Part shown: positions 1-7,560 of the stretch, one piece after another
Layout of the letters: the number at the start of each line of letters is the position of its first letter
Position numbering within the stretch: position 1 is the first letter of the stretch
Assembly: GCA_963767635.1 (NCBI GenBank)
Contig: CAVYEM010000001.1
Location: 2,402,985 to 2,466,984, forward strand
Reading direction: 5' to 3'
Length of the DNA: 64,000 bases
From: CAVYEM01 sp963767635
Lineage (GTDB): Bacteria > Vulcanimicrobiota > Vulcanimicrobiia > Vulcanimicrobiales > Vulcanimicrobiaceae
Position numbers and translations under genes: made by a program
Notes under the pieces: generated by a model
The model's database searches: none
Seen by the model: the letters and a program-made list of their open reading frames with translations, nothing else
What the model was told of the DNA's origin: nothing

Positions 1-186
1 CCGCACCGGCTCACTCGGTACGCGCGCGATATTGCCGCAGACTTTCATCAGTTTTATCACGAGTGCCGCATTCTCGTGCCCGAACGCGACGTGCGGCTTG
101 CCCGTCTGGGACTGTGCCTGGCCACGCAAAGCGTGCTAGCGCGCGTACTGGAACTCATCGGTGTGAGCGCGCCGGAATCGATGTAG
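1..186 (+). CDS. argS: Arginyl-tRNA synthetase, C-terminal end (partial)
   Basis: The first 61 codons read in frame 1 to a TAG stop at 184-186. They give the end of a class I DALR anticodon-binding domain: it opens PHRLTRYARDIAADFHQFYH and closes LGVSAPESM, the usual ArgS terminus. The enzyme charges tRNA-Arg in the cytoplasm. The catalytic domain lies outside the window. The gene converges on the pyrimidine operon, with only 12 bp between the stops. The call rests on recognition of a short tail. Confidence 0.85.
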   Translation, partial: PHRLTRYARDIAADFHQFYHECRILVPERDVRLARLGLCLATQSVLARVLELIGVSAPESM

Positions 187-198
187 GTTCGAACCGCG

Positions 199-666
199 CT
201 ATAACGGTTTGCACAACAGACGCCGCTCGGTCAAATAGCCGGCGCGTTCGTAGAGCGCTCGCGCGGCGGCGTTGTCTTCGGTGACCATCAACCCCAAGTA
301 CGGCAGCCTGCGCCGGCGCGCTTCGTCTTCAGCTGCGGTGAGCAGACGCCTGCCGATGCCGCACCGGCGATCTGCGGGTTCGACGGCCATGTAGGCAATG
401 AAGCCCTGAGGCATGCGCGTGACTTCGTCCGGCATCGTGTCCAGCATCAGGACGAACCCCGCGCGCTCGCCGCCGCACTCGGCCACGTACAGCACGTGCG
501 GTTGATCGAAAACGAAATCCAACAAACCATCGTAGCTGGCGGACAGCATCGAATCGTTCGCATACCGAAAATGCGCGACGCTGTCACCCATGGTGCGCTT
601 TCCCAAGTCCCGCACGAACGCGCGGTCGTCGACGCGACCCTCGCGGATGGCGAATTCTCGGTTCAT
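199..666 (-). CDS. GNAT-family N-acetyltransferase
   Basis: About 155 residues when started at the ATG at 666, which overlaps the pyrE stop (ATGA). The acetyl-CoA binding segment is visible as VEPADRRCGIGRRLL, with the R-x-x-G-I-G signature, followed by the late motif NAAARALYERAGY. Both are typical of GNAT enzymes that move an acetyl group from acetyl-CoA to an amine. The substrate cannot be read from the sequence. It is the last gene of the pyrK-pyrD-pyrF-pyrE run. An open frame extends upstream to 723 but lies inside pyrE, so the shorter start is preferred. Confidence 0.8.
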   Translation of the reverse strand: MNREFAIREGRVDDRAFVRDLGKRTMGDSVAHFRYANDSMLSASYDGLLDFVFDQPHVLYVAECGGERAGFVLMLDTMPDEVTRMPQGFIAYMAVEPADRRCGIGRRLLTAAEDEARRRRLPYLGLMVTEDNAAARALYERAGYLTERRLLCKPL

Positions 667-1232
667 GCAGTGCGGCGCGAGCCCGGATCGGTCAGCGGCT
701 CGCCGCGCGCGCATTGCGGGCATTGCGCTGCATCATAGGACTCGATCGGCATCCGCAGCAACGCGTGAGCGGGAACGCCGAAGTCCGCCGGTTCACGCTC
801 GACGATGATGCCCACGCCCGCAACACTTGCACCGCTCTTGCGCACCAGCTCCAGTACTTCTTTGACCGAACCGCCGGTCGTCACGACGTCTTCCACGATG
901 AGCACGCGATCGTTCGGCTCCAGCCGGAAATTCCGCCGCAGCACCGCTTCCCCGCGTTCCTTCTCGACGAAGATCGCTTTGGTGCCCAGGGCGCGCGCGA
1001 CCTCGTAGCCCAGCAGAATGCCGCCGACAGCCGCGCTCACGACCACCGACGGTCTGATCTCGCGAAATGCATCGGCGATCGTTCGCGCGACCGGCTCGAG
1101 CATCACGGGATCTTCGAGAATGCGAAATTTTTGGATGAACCGGTTGCTGTGGCGTCCCGAACTGAGTTTGAAATGGCCCTCCAGCAATGCGCCGCGGTTC
1201 TTTAACTCCGTTTCCAGATCAACGAACGCCAC
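663..1232 (-). CDS. pyrE: Orotate phosphoribosyltransferase
   Basis: About 189 residues. PyrE transfers ribose-5-phosphate from PRPP to orotate, giving OMP in UMP synthesis. The PRPP-binding loop is plain as VLIVEDVVTTGGSVKE, and the early segment LLEGHFKLSSGRHSNRFIQ is typical of PyrE. The GTG at 1232 starts the protein VAFVDLETELKNRGALL and overlaps the pyrF stop by 14 bp, which suggests translational coupling; the open frame to 1280 would run into pyrF. The tail carries a C-x-x-C near its end, as in many non-enteric PyrE proteins. Confidence 0.93.
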   Translation of the reverse strand: MAFVDLETELKNRGALLEGHFKLSSGRHSNRFIQKFRILEDPVMLEPVARTIADAFREIRPSVVVSAAVGGILLGYEVARALGTKAIFVEKERGEAVLRRNFRLEPNDRVLIVEDVVTTGGSVKEVLELVRKSGASVAGVGIIVEREPADFGVPAHALLRMPIESYDAAQCPQCARGEPLTDPGSRRTA

Positions 1233-1947
1233 GGTACTGCGCTTCCTGCATTTCGGCGAGTATGTCGCGAGCGGCGTCAAGCGGATCGGCGGCTTGCGTG
1301 ATCGGCCGCCCTACCACCAGATAGTCCGATCCGGCTCGCACGGCCTGGCCCGGCGTCATCACGCGCTTCTGATCGCCGTGCTGCGCGTACGCGGGGCGAA
1401 TGCCGGGCGTGAGCGTAAGAAATTCCGATCCCAATTCGCTTTTTATCGCCGCGACTTCGCCGGCGGCGCAGACGACGCCGGCACATCCCGCATCGCGCGC
1501 CAAGCGTGCGAGCCGCATCGCGACCTCGTCGACGGTGCCGCCTAATCCCACATCCCGCAGATCTGCTGCGTTCATGCTGGTCAGCACCGTCACCGCGAGC
1601 ACCTGCGGAGCGAAACAGTGCAGTTCTCGCGCTCGTTCTTGCACTGCCTGAACCGCAGCACGCATCATCTCGCTGCCGCCGAGCGCGTGCACGTTGACGA
1701 TATGCGTGCCGTGCCGCACGAGCTGCCTGACGCTCGCAGCAACCGTCCGCGGAATGTCATGCACTTTCGCGTCGACGAAGTGGCGCACGTCGCGCATCTC
1801 CATGTACGAGAATATGCGTTCTCCGTAACCGTAGAGCGATTCGAGCCCGACTTTGTAGATCAGATCCAGTTCGTAGAGCCGCTCGATCAGCATCTCCGCT
1901 TGCTCGGGGTTTGCCACGTCGAGCGCCACGATGAGTCGAGAAGGCAC
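1219..1947 (-). CDS. pyrF: Orotidine-5'-phosphate decarboxylase
   Basis: 242 residues, full length for the type I family. It converts OMP to UMP, the last step of de novo UMP synthesis. The start LIVALDVANPEQAEMLI and the catalytic D-x-K-x-x-D region seen as FVDAKVHDIPRTV are diagnostic, and the C-terminal phosphate-binding segment reads YLVVGRPITQAADP. It lies 6 bp after pyrD and overlaps pyrE, so it is part of one leftward pyrimidine operon. Confidence 0.95.
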   Translation of the reverse strand: MPSRLIVALDVANPEQAEMLIERLYELDLIYKVGLESLYGYGERIFSYMEMRDVRHFVDAKVHDIPRTVAASVRQLVRHGTHIVNVHALGGSEMMRAAVQAVQERARELHCFAPQVLAVTVLTSMNAADLRDVGLGGTVDEVAMRLARLARDAGCAGVVCAAGEVAAIKSELGSEFLTLTPGIRPAYAQHGDQKRVMTPGQAVRAGSDYLVVGRPITQAADPLDAARDILAEMQEAQYRGVR

Positions 1948-1953
1948 GACGCT

Positions 1954-2919
1954 CTAGCCCTCGTCGCCTTCGTATTGATGCGGACTGGCGAAACCGAGGT
2001 TCGCCTTGCCGACGATGTCGCGAATCGACGCGATGCCGCGCTCGCTCAGATACTCGCCCAACTCTCGGACGATGCGAATGGGAATACGCGGATCGGTAAA
2101 GTTTGCCGTACCGATAGAGACCGCGCTTGCGCCGGCAAGAAAGAATTCGAGCGCATCGCTCGTCGTTTCGATGCCGCCTTGTCCGACGATCGGCACCGTA
2201 ACGGCGCGGGCCACTTCATATACCGCCAGCACGGCGATGGGACGAATCGCCGGTCCAGAAAGTCCGCCCGTTATATTGCCCAACCGCGGTTTCCACGTGC
2301 GCACGTCGATCGCCATGCCGCGCACCGTGTTGATCACTGCCAGCGCGTCAGCCCCGGCATCCTGCGCTTGACGCGCGATGCTTGCAATATCCGTCACGTT
2401 GGGCGAAAGTTTGACGATGATCGTTTTGTCGGTTACCGCGCGCACCGCCGCAACGACGCGCGCAGTCAGCGCGGGGTCGCAGGCGAATGTTTCACCCTCG
2501 GACGCGACGTTCGGGCAAGAGATATTGACCTCGAGCGCGTGAATTTCGGCGCGAGCGGCGAGCCGCTGCGCGACGTACGCATAGTCATCCACCGAAAACC
2601 CGGCGACGCTGCCGATCACCTTGCACGGGCGGGATGCGAACTTGGCGACATCGTGCTGCAGATACCAGTCAATTCCGGGATTCTGCAGGCCGATGGCGTT
2701 AAGCATGCCTGCCGGCGTTTGCACGAGCCGAGGCGTCGCATTTCCCAGACGCGGCGCGCGCGTGACGCTCTTGAGCACGATGCCGCCGAGGCCGTCGAGA
2801 TCGACGAGCGAGGCGAACTCCTCGCCCGTTCCGTAGCACCCGCTGCCCATGAGCGTCGGATACGCCAAATCGAGCGATCCGATGCGCACGCGCAGATCGG
2901 CCTCCCGCTGCATCACCAT
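1954..2919 (-). CDS. pyrD: Dihydroorotate dehydrogenase, class 1B catalytic subunit
   Basis: About 321 residues. An FMN beta-barrel enzyme that oxidises dihydroorotate to orotate. The active-site loop NISCPN carries Cys as the base, which marks class 1 cytosolic enzymes; the phosphate-binding end reads IVGQGGIETTSDALEFFLAGA. A neighbouring pyrK fits class 1B, which passes electrons to NAD. Start choice is between ATG at 2919 and ATG at 2913, both overlapping the pyrK stop at 2913-2915; the open frame to 2937 is not needed. Confidence 0.93.
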   Translation of the reverse strand: MVMQREADLRVRIGSLDLAYPTLMGSGCYGTGEEFASLVDLDGLGGIVLKSVTRAPRLGNATPRLVQTPAGMLNAIGLQNPGIDWYLQHDVAKFASRPCKVIGSVAGFSVDDYAYVAQRLAARAEIHALEVNISCPNVASEGETFACDPALTARVVAAVRAVTDKTIIVKLSPNVTDIASIARQAQDAGADALAVINTVRGMAIDVRTWKPRLGNITGGLSGPAIRPIAVLAVYEVARAVTVPIVGQGGIETTSDALEFFLAGASAVSIGTANFTDPRIPIRIVRELGEYLSERGIASIRDIVGKANLGFASPHQYEGDEG

Positions 2920-3778
2920 CGCAACTCGTGCGCCCAAAAGACGGGGCCCTCTTTACAGATGCGCGCATTGACGAATCCCGCGCCGGAATCGCCGGCAGGG
3001 AAACTCGGCGCCTGCGAACTGCGGCGATCGAGCGGCACCACGCATCCCCAGCATCCGCCCACGCCGCACGCGAACGTTTCCTCCAACGAGGAGCTGGGCG
3101 CGAACTCCCATCTCGCGCGCTGCAGCGGCGGTGGCGCGCAGCATCGGCGTAGGTCCGCAAGCTCAGAATCAAATCCGGTTTTTGCTCGGCCCGCGCCAGC
3201 AGCTCCGTCACGTAGCCATGGTGTCCAAACGAGCCATCGTCGGTTGCGCACGCGACCGAACATCCCTCCCGTTCGAAGCGGTCGCGCTCGACCAGCAGAC
3301 TCGCGGTGCGAGCGCCATAAAAAAGCCGCACGCCGGTGCCCTTTTGCACTAATGCTTGAGCCGCCAGCAGAACGGACGCAATGCCTACGCCGCCTGCGAC
3401 AATCGCCACGTCTTTGGCGTTCGCGAATGTGAAACCATTACCGAGGGGACCTGTAAGAGCAAGATGATCGCCTTCTCGCAATTCAAAGAGCTCGCGCGTT
3501 CTGGGTCCGCAGACGAAAAACAGAACGCTGGCACGATCTCCGCGCGCTTCGTAAATGCCAAGCGCGGTAGCGGCCCGCTCGCCCGCCGGCGGTATCGCCA
3601 TGACGAACTGGCCCGGACGAGTCACGGAAACGAGCTTTGGTGCGTAAAATCCAAGCACTACTACGCCCGGCGCGAGTTGTTGTCGATCGAGCACGCGGGT
3701 CTCGTGGACGGCTGCGGATCCGGCTATCGGCTCCGAAAGCACTTCGAACATCGGCGTTACCGGCATTCTCTCAACCAA
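2913..3778 (-). CDS. pyrK: Dihydroorotate dehydrogenase electron-transfer subunit (frame broken near 3150)
   Basis: PyrK carries FAD and a 2Fe-2S cluster and links PyrD to NAD. The first frame (3778 to about 3150) holds the flavin domain (RPGQFVMAI) and the NAD-binding part (VAIVAGGVGIASVLLAA). The cluster cysteines follow in another frame as ETFACGVGGCWGCVVPLD, spaced C-x4-C-x2-C, with a fourth Cys in ICKEGPVF before the stop at 2913. Homology continues without loss across the shift, so one or two indels in the read are likelier than a true pseudogene. First gene of the pyr operon. Confidence 0.88.
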
Positions 3779-3900
3779 TCCGACATACTTCCGAAACGCA
3801 ATTTTTAACTCAATCTACGACATTTGACTGAACTTCTTCTCACCGTCAGCCGTTATAGGGTAGTACAAGGATAAAAATCGGAAAGGAGGGTCCACATAAC

Positions 3901-4041
3901 ATGGCAGGTCTCATGGTTTTTAAATCGTTAGCCGACGCGCTCAGAGCGGGCTATCAGGTCTACGACCGCACCTCGGACGGATATCTAGTCCGTACGCGAA
4001 CTGCAGCTGGATGGGCAATAGCCCTGGTCAGTTGCAAGTGA
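3901..4041 (+). CDS. Small hypothetical protein, 46 aa
   Basis: An ATG at 3901 follows a near-ideal ribosome site (GGAAAGGAGGG at 3880-3890). The 46-residue product starts MAGLMVFKSLADALRAGYQV and ends in TAAGWAIALVSCK. A strong hairpin terminator begins 28 bp after the stop, so this is a self-contained short transcription unit. It is divergent from pyrK. I do not recognise the family; the residues suggest a small compact soluble fold, with no signal peptide and no clear membrane span. Strong RBS plus terminator is the main support. Confidence 0.65.
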   Translation: MAGLMVFKSLADALRAGYQVYDRTSDGYLVRTRTAAGWAIALVSCK

Positions 4042-4068
4042 ACCCTCCGATGCAGGGATGACTGCAAG

Positions 4069-4101
4069 AAAAAACCGCCGGTTGCGACCGGCGGTTTTTT
4101 T
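4069..4101 (+). terminator. Intrinsic terminator, bidirectional
   Basis: A 14-bp perfect stem (AAAAAACCGCCGGT at 4069-4082 with its complement at 4087-4100) and a TGCG loop, with a T run on one side and an A run on the other. It ends the small gene at 3901 on the plus strand and can also stop the leftward gene ending at 4124. Confidence 0.92.
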
Positions 4102-4123
4102 AATTGTTCGCCTCCGTTTCAGG

Positions 4124-4723
4124 CTAGGAACGAGGTTCGGGCGGGGACGGCGGCTTTTCCAGTTCGGTCGTCGGGCCGGGACGCCAGGCGTACGGCCCCG
4201 GCGTCGCATTACGTTCGGCGGAGAAGGGCGGCTGCTGGTAATCGTGTCCGGGTTGTGCTGCCGGCCCCGGCCCGGGCATGCCGAGCGCTCCGAAACGCGC
4301 GCCCGAGAGCAGGGCGATGATGATTTGCGCGATGCCGACGAAGAGCGGAATCAGGCCGCCGAGCACCCACGGACCGTTCGGTCCTAGCCCGATAGAGAGT
4401 CCGACGTACAGCGCGATGCCGATGCATACCAGCGTGATGCCTTTGCGCAAGCAGCGGCCGCCCTGATATTCGGAGTAACCGTAGGGCTCGTAGGCAGGCG
4501 GAAATCCCGGAGGCACCGGACCGGGCGCGGCCATGCCCTGCCAGTCGGATCGCGCGGCGCGTTTGAACCAGCGCGGATCGGGCGGAGGAGCCATGCCGCG
4601 ACGCAGCATTTCCATTCGTTCTTGATGCGCGTAGAAGCGGTTGACGATCGCGTATCCGAGCGGTAATCCGAAGATCACCAGAATCGCTACGACGCCGACA
4701 AAATCGCCCGAGTCTTGTGACAT
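4124..4723 (-). CDS. Membrane protein resembling the DUF6249 family
   Basis: 199 residues. One N-terminal span (FVGVVAILVIFGLPLGYAIV) is followed by HQERMEMLRRGM, a layout seen in DUF6249 proteins. A Pro/Gly/Tyr-rich linker leads to a membrane pair around residues 95-140, and the tail is Pro-rich and probably disordered. It starts 3 bp after the stop of the DUF4097 gene, so the two are probably co-transcribed. No enzymatic motif is visible; an envelope role is an inference. Confidence 0.7.
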   Translation of the reverse strand: MSQDSGDFVGVVAILVIFGLPLGYAIVNRFYAHQERMEMLRRGMAPPPDPRWFKRAARSDWQGMAAPGPVPPGFPPAYEPYGYSEYQGGRCLRKGITLVCIGIALYVGLSIGLGPNGPWVLGGLIPLFVGIAQIIIALLSGARFGALGMPGPGPAAQPGHDYQQPPFSAERNATPGPYAWRPGPTTELEKPPSPPEPRS

Positions 4724-4726
4724 GGT

Positions 4727-5593
4727 TTATTGAGCTCCGTTCCCGGTAATGTGAATGCTTCCGTCTTGGGTTGAGACTTCGAGCGCGCGGCCGCCCGAAC
4801 CGATCTGAAACACGCCGCTGCTGCCGTCGTCGTTCGAATCCACCCGGCGCCCGTTGAACGCAACGCGACCGTCCTGCGTGTGCGCACGCACCGTTAAGTC
4901 GCGAGCGCTCAGGTCGAGCGTCACCGAACCATCACGAGTCGACAGCACGCCGCTTCCGACGTCCAATTTGTTGGCGTGAATGGAGCCGTCCTCAGTCGAC
5001 GCGTCGATCGAGGGTGCGGCGACGTCGTCCAAACGCAGGCTGCCGTCCTGACTGTGCAAGGACAACGCGCTCACGCGAAGGTTGGCGGCGGCGATGTGGC
5101 CGTCCACCGAGCGAATGCGCACCTGTCCGGTGGCGCCTCGCACGTCGGCGCCCGAGCAGCGCGCCACGTCGAGCGAACTGGCGGCGGGCATCAAGACGTC
5201 GACCCCTTCGCGGTTCCAGCCGAGTAGGCTGAAACGTGAGCCGCCGCTCTCCGAACGCCGAATGGCAACCCCGTCCGCGGTTCGCGTCACTTGCAGCGCC
5301 GGCAGAGAGGAATGGCCGAAGAACCAGCCGTGCAAACGGCTCGCATCGGTAACGTGGATCTTTCCGTCCGTGGAAGGCGCGACAGTGACGAACGAGTCGG
5401 GATCGTCGATGAGGACGCGCGGCGCGGCGCCGGCGTCGACCGGCGCGAACGCCTTGCCGCTCTGATCGACGCGGTGCAAACCGGCGGCTCTAACCGAGAG
5501 GCCGCCCCCGCTCAGCGACGAGACGATGGCCCCGGCAATAAAGACTTCGACCGCGAGCAAGACTGCGATGATGCCGAACCGCGAGTAACGCAT
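4727..5593 (-). CDS. Membrane-anchored DUF4097-family protein
   Basis: 288 residues. An N-terminal hydrophobic segment (IIAVLLAVEVFIAGAIVSSL) acts as anchor or uncleaved signal. The rest is a repetitive beta-helix with recurring DGSI/DGSV/DGRV turns, for example STEDGSIHANKLDV and VSTQDGSIHITGNG, the hallmark of DUF4097 'adhesin-like' proteins. Members often sit beside sigma/anti-sigma genes, as here. Envelope sensing or scaffolding is an inference. A second protein of the same type is at 9003-10043. Confidence 0.75.
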   Translation of the reverse strand: MRYSRFGIIAVLLAVEVFIAGAIVSSLSGGGLSVRAAGLHRVDQSGKAFAPVDAGAAPRVLIDDPDSFVTVAPSTDGKIHVTDASRLHGWFFGHSSLPALQVTRTADGVAIRRSESGGSRFSLLGWNREGVDVLMPAASSLDVARCSGADVRGATGQVRIRSVDGHIAAANLRVSALSLHSQDGSLRLDDVAAPSIDASTEDGSIHANKLDVGSGVLSTRDGSVTLDLSARDLTVRAHTQDGRVAFNGRRVDSNDDGSSGVFQIGSGGRALEVSTQDGSIHITGNGAQ

Positions 5594-5634
5594 GCCACAT
5601 ATACGGCCGCGGGGGCCCGGTGTTTCATGGGCCG

Positions 5635-5845
5635 TTTAACCGGCGCTGCGCCCTGCTTTAACCGGCGCTACGCCCGGCTTTAACCGGCGCTGCGCCGTCC
5701 ATGGCTGCGTGCCCCCCGCATGCAAAGCGCGCGGGGTCCCCCAATTGAACCAGCCCCGCTGGCTGCGCGCCCGGCTTTAACCGGCGCTGCGCCATCCATG
5801 GCTGCGCGCCCCCCGCACGCAAAGCGCGCGGGGGCCCCAGCTTGC
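5635..5845. repeat. GC-rich direct repeats upstream of the sigma factor
   Basis: The unit TTTAACCGGCGCTRCGCC occurs three times in tandem (about 5635-5695) and again near 5776. A longer block of about 65 bp, holding that unit plus TCCATGGCTGCGYGCCCCCC and a GCAAAGCGCGCGGGG stretch, is present twice with a 97-bp offset (from 5676 and from 5773). No coding capacity is believable here; an open frame passes through into the sigma gene but translates only the repeat. Confidence 0.8.
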
Positions 5846-5914
5846 TGGCGGAACGCGGTCAAACTGAAACACTACCTCGCCCTCGGCCGTAGGTGGGGAG
5901 TGGCTGCGGCATTG

Positions 5915-6490
5915 ATGGAGGCACCACCGATAGACCCGTCGGACCGGATCGACGATCGTACTCTGGTGGCGAGCGCGCTCGATGGAAACGCTCAGTCGTT
6001 CGCGACGCTGGTGGAGCGATACGATCGTGCCGTGTACCATCTGGCCTACCGCACGTTGCGCGATCCGGAAGAAGCCCGCGACGCGGCACAGGAAGCATTC
6101 TTCAAGGCGTATCGCAGTTTGCGTACGTTCAAGCCCGATGCGCGCTTCTCGACGTGGATCTTCGCCATTACGTATCACGGCTGCTGCGATCGACTGGCAC
6201 GCCGCAAACGATTTTCGAGCGAAGAGCTTCCCGATCGCGCAGATCCGTCCGCGGGTCCCGAATCGCAAGTCATCGCCGGCGACGAGGCACGCCGCCTGCG
6301 GGCCGCGATAGCGGCGCTTCCGGAAAAATACCGCACCGTTATCACGCTTTACCATTTGCAGGGACGCCAGTACGATGAAATCGCGCAAGTCCTGGGTATG
6401 CCGATTGGAACGGTAAAGACGCATCTGTTTCGCGCGAAAGAACAATTACGACGGCTTTTGAACGAAGAAGCCGCGGGAGTATCCGAATGA
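5915..6490 (+). CDS. ECF-family RNA polymerase sigma factor
   Basis: About 191 residues. Region 2 is plain as YHLAYRTLRDPEEARDAAQEAFFKAY with the core-binding FSTWIFAI, and region 4 as LPEKYRTVITLYHLQGRQYDEIAQVLGMPIGTVKTHLFRAKEQL. It directs RNA polymerase to a small regulon, probably envelope stress. The ATG at 5915 gives MEAPPIDPSDRID just before region 2; the longer frame to 5720 runs through repeat DNA. The stop overlaps the next gene (ATGA), the usual sigma/anti-sigma arrangement. Confidence 0.92.
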   Translation: MEAPPIDPSDRIDDRTLVASALDGNAQSFATLVERYDRAVYHLAYRTLRDPEEARDAAQEAFFKAYRSLRTFKPDARFSTWIFAITYHGCCDRLARRKRFSSEELPDRADPSAGPESQVIAGDEARRLRAAIAALPEKYRTVITLYHLQGRQYDEIAQVLGMPIGTVKTHLFRAKEQLRRLLNEEAAGVSE

Positions 6491-6858
6491 AACCCTACGA
6501 AACCGACGACGACATCGAACGCGCGCTCTTTGCGCTTGCGCTGGAGGAACCACCGGCGGATTTGCGCGCGTCCATCCTGTCGGCGACGGTCTATCGCGCG
6601 CCGGTTGCGGTCAAAGGATGGGAAATTTGGGCTATCGGCGCGCTGTGTGCCGTTCTCGTGTGGTTTCTGCTGTTAGTGACTCGCGGCAGTGGTTTTCCGG
6701 AGTTTGCCGCGGTGCAAGGCTATGTCAACGAGGCGCTGGCGCTCTTCGCGCAGCCCAAGACGCTGTTTTGGATAGCCGTCGGCGGCGCGGCGGCCGTGTG
6801 GATTTCTCAGATGAATTTAACCATCGTGCCGGAGGCTCTGCGAGCAAGCCGTCGATAA
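6487..6858 (+). CDS. Probable anti-sigma factor, membrane protein
   Basis: 123 residues. The soluble N-terminus (about 45 residues, acidic) is followed by two transmembrane segments: WAIGALCAVLVWFLLLV and TLFWIAVGGAAAVWISQM. It overlaps the ECF sigma stop by 4 bp, so coupled translation is likely. There is no Cys/His zinc-binding signature of the ZAS type. Role as sigma inhibitor is inferred from position and topology only. Confidence 0.65.
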   Translation: MKPYETDDDIERALFALALEEPPADLRASILSATVYRAPVAVKGWEIWAIGALCAVLVWFLLLVTRGSGFPEFAAVQGYVNEALALFAQPKTLFWIAVGGAAAVWISQMNLTIVPEALRASRR

Positions 6859-6897
6859 TGTAAGGGATGGAGACAGACTGCGCATCCCTTCCGGGTT

Positions 6898-7548
6898 TTG
6901 ATCGTCGAGGATGATGCCGCTATTAGTCGCGTGCTCCAACTCGAACTCGAGCACGAAGGATACGCCGTCGAAATCGCGCGCGACGGTCTTTCAGGGCTCG
7001 AACGCGCGCTCAAGGAACCCGATCTCGTCATATTGGATTTGATGCTTCCGCGCATGGACGGCATGGAAGTGTGTAAGCGCGTGCGCGCCAAAAGCCGCGT
7101 GCCGATCATCATGCTCACCGCCAAAGATCGCGTGCCCGATCGTGTCGCCGGCCTGGACATCGGCGCCGACGACTATCTGACGAAACCGTTCTCCACCGAG
7201 GAACTGCTCGCGCGCGTTCGTGCGCGCCTGCGCGAGAAAGAGCCGGCCAAGAGCGTCATCACCTTTCGCGATTTGGTGATGGATCGGGACCGGCACGAAG
7301 TCGTGCGGGGCGGCAAACCCATCGCCTTGACAGCCAAAGAGTATGCCTTGCTCGAATATTTGCTGCTGCATCGCAACAAAGTTCACTCGCGCGACGAATT
7401 GTTCAACGGCGTGTGGGGCAGCGACTTTTTGGGCGATTCCAATCTCATCGACGTCTACATCCGTTATCTGCGCGGCAAGATAGACGACGGTTTCGAGGAT
7501 AAGCTCATCGCGACGGTTCGCGGCGTCGGTTACACGATCAAGGATTAG
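6898..7548 (+). CDS. OmpR-family response regulator
   Basis: 216 residues. The receiver domain shows the acidic pair (LIVEDD), the phosphorylation site in LVILDLMLPRMDG and the conserved Lys in DYLTKPF. A C-terminal winged helix follows (ALTAKEYALLEYLLLHRNK, ending VRGVGYTIKD). No in-frame ATG is near; a TTG at 6898 opens LIVEDD, so the true start may be this TTG or slightly upstream. It lies 12 bp before its histidine kinase. Confidence 0.92.
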   Translation: MIVEDDAAISRVLQLELEHEGYAVEIARDGLSGLERALKEPDLVILDLMLPRMDGMEVCKRVRAKSRVPIIMLTAKDRVPDRVAGLDIGADDYLTKPFSTEELLARVRARLREKEPAKSVITFRDLVMDRDRHEVVRGGKPIALTAKEYALLEYLLLHRNKVHSRDELFNGVWGSDFLGDSNLIDVYIRYLRGKIDDGFEDKLIATVRGVGYTIKD

Positions 7549-7560
7549 CCGCGCCTTACC

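Noticed and set aside
1618..3432. 604-codon open frame on the plus strand
   Set aside because: It runs antisense across pyrF, pyrD and pyrK, whose motifs are unmistakable. Long antisense frames are common in GC-rich DNA and the translation is Arg/His-rich without domain sense.
5720..5914. 65-residue N-terminal extension of the ECF sigma factor
   Set aside because: It only translates the GC-rich repeats; region 2 begins soon after the ATG at 5915.
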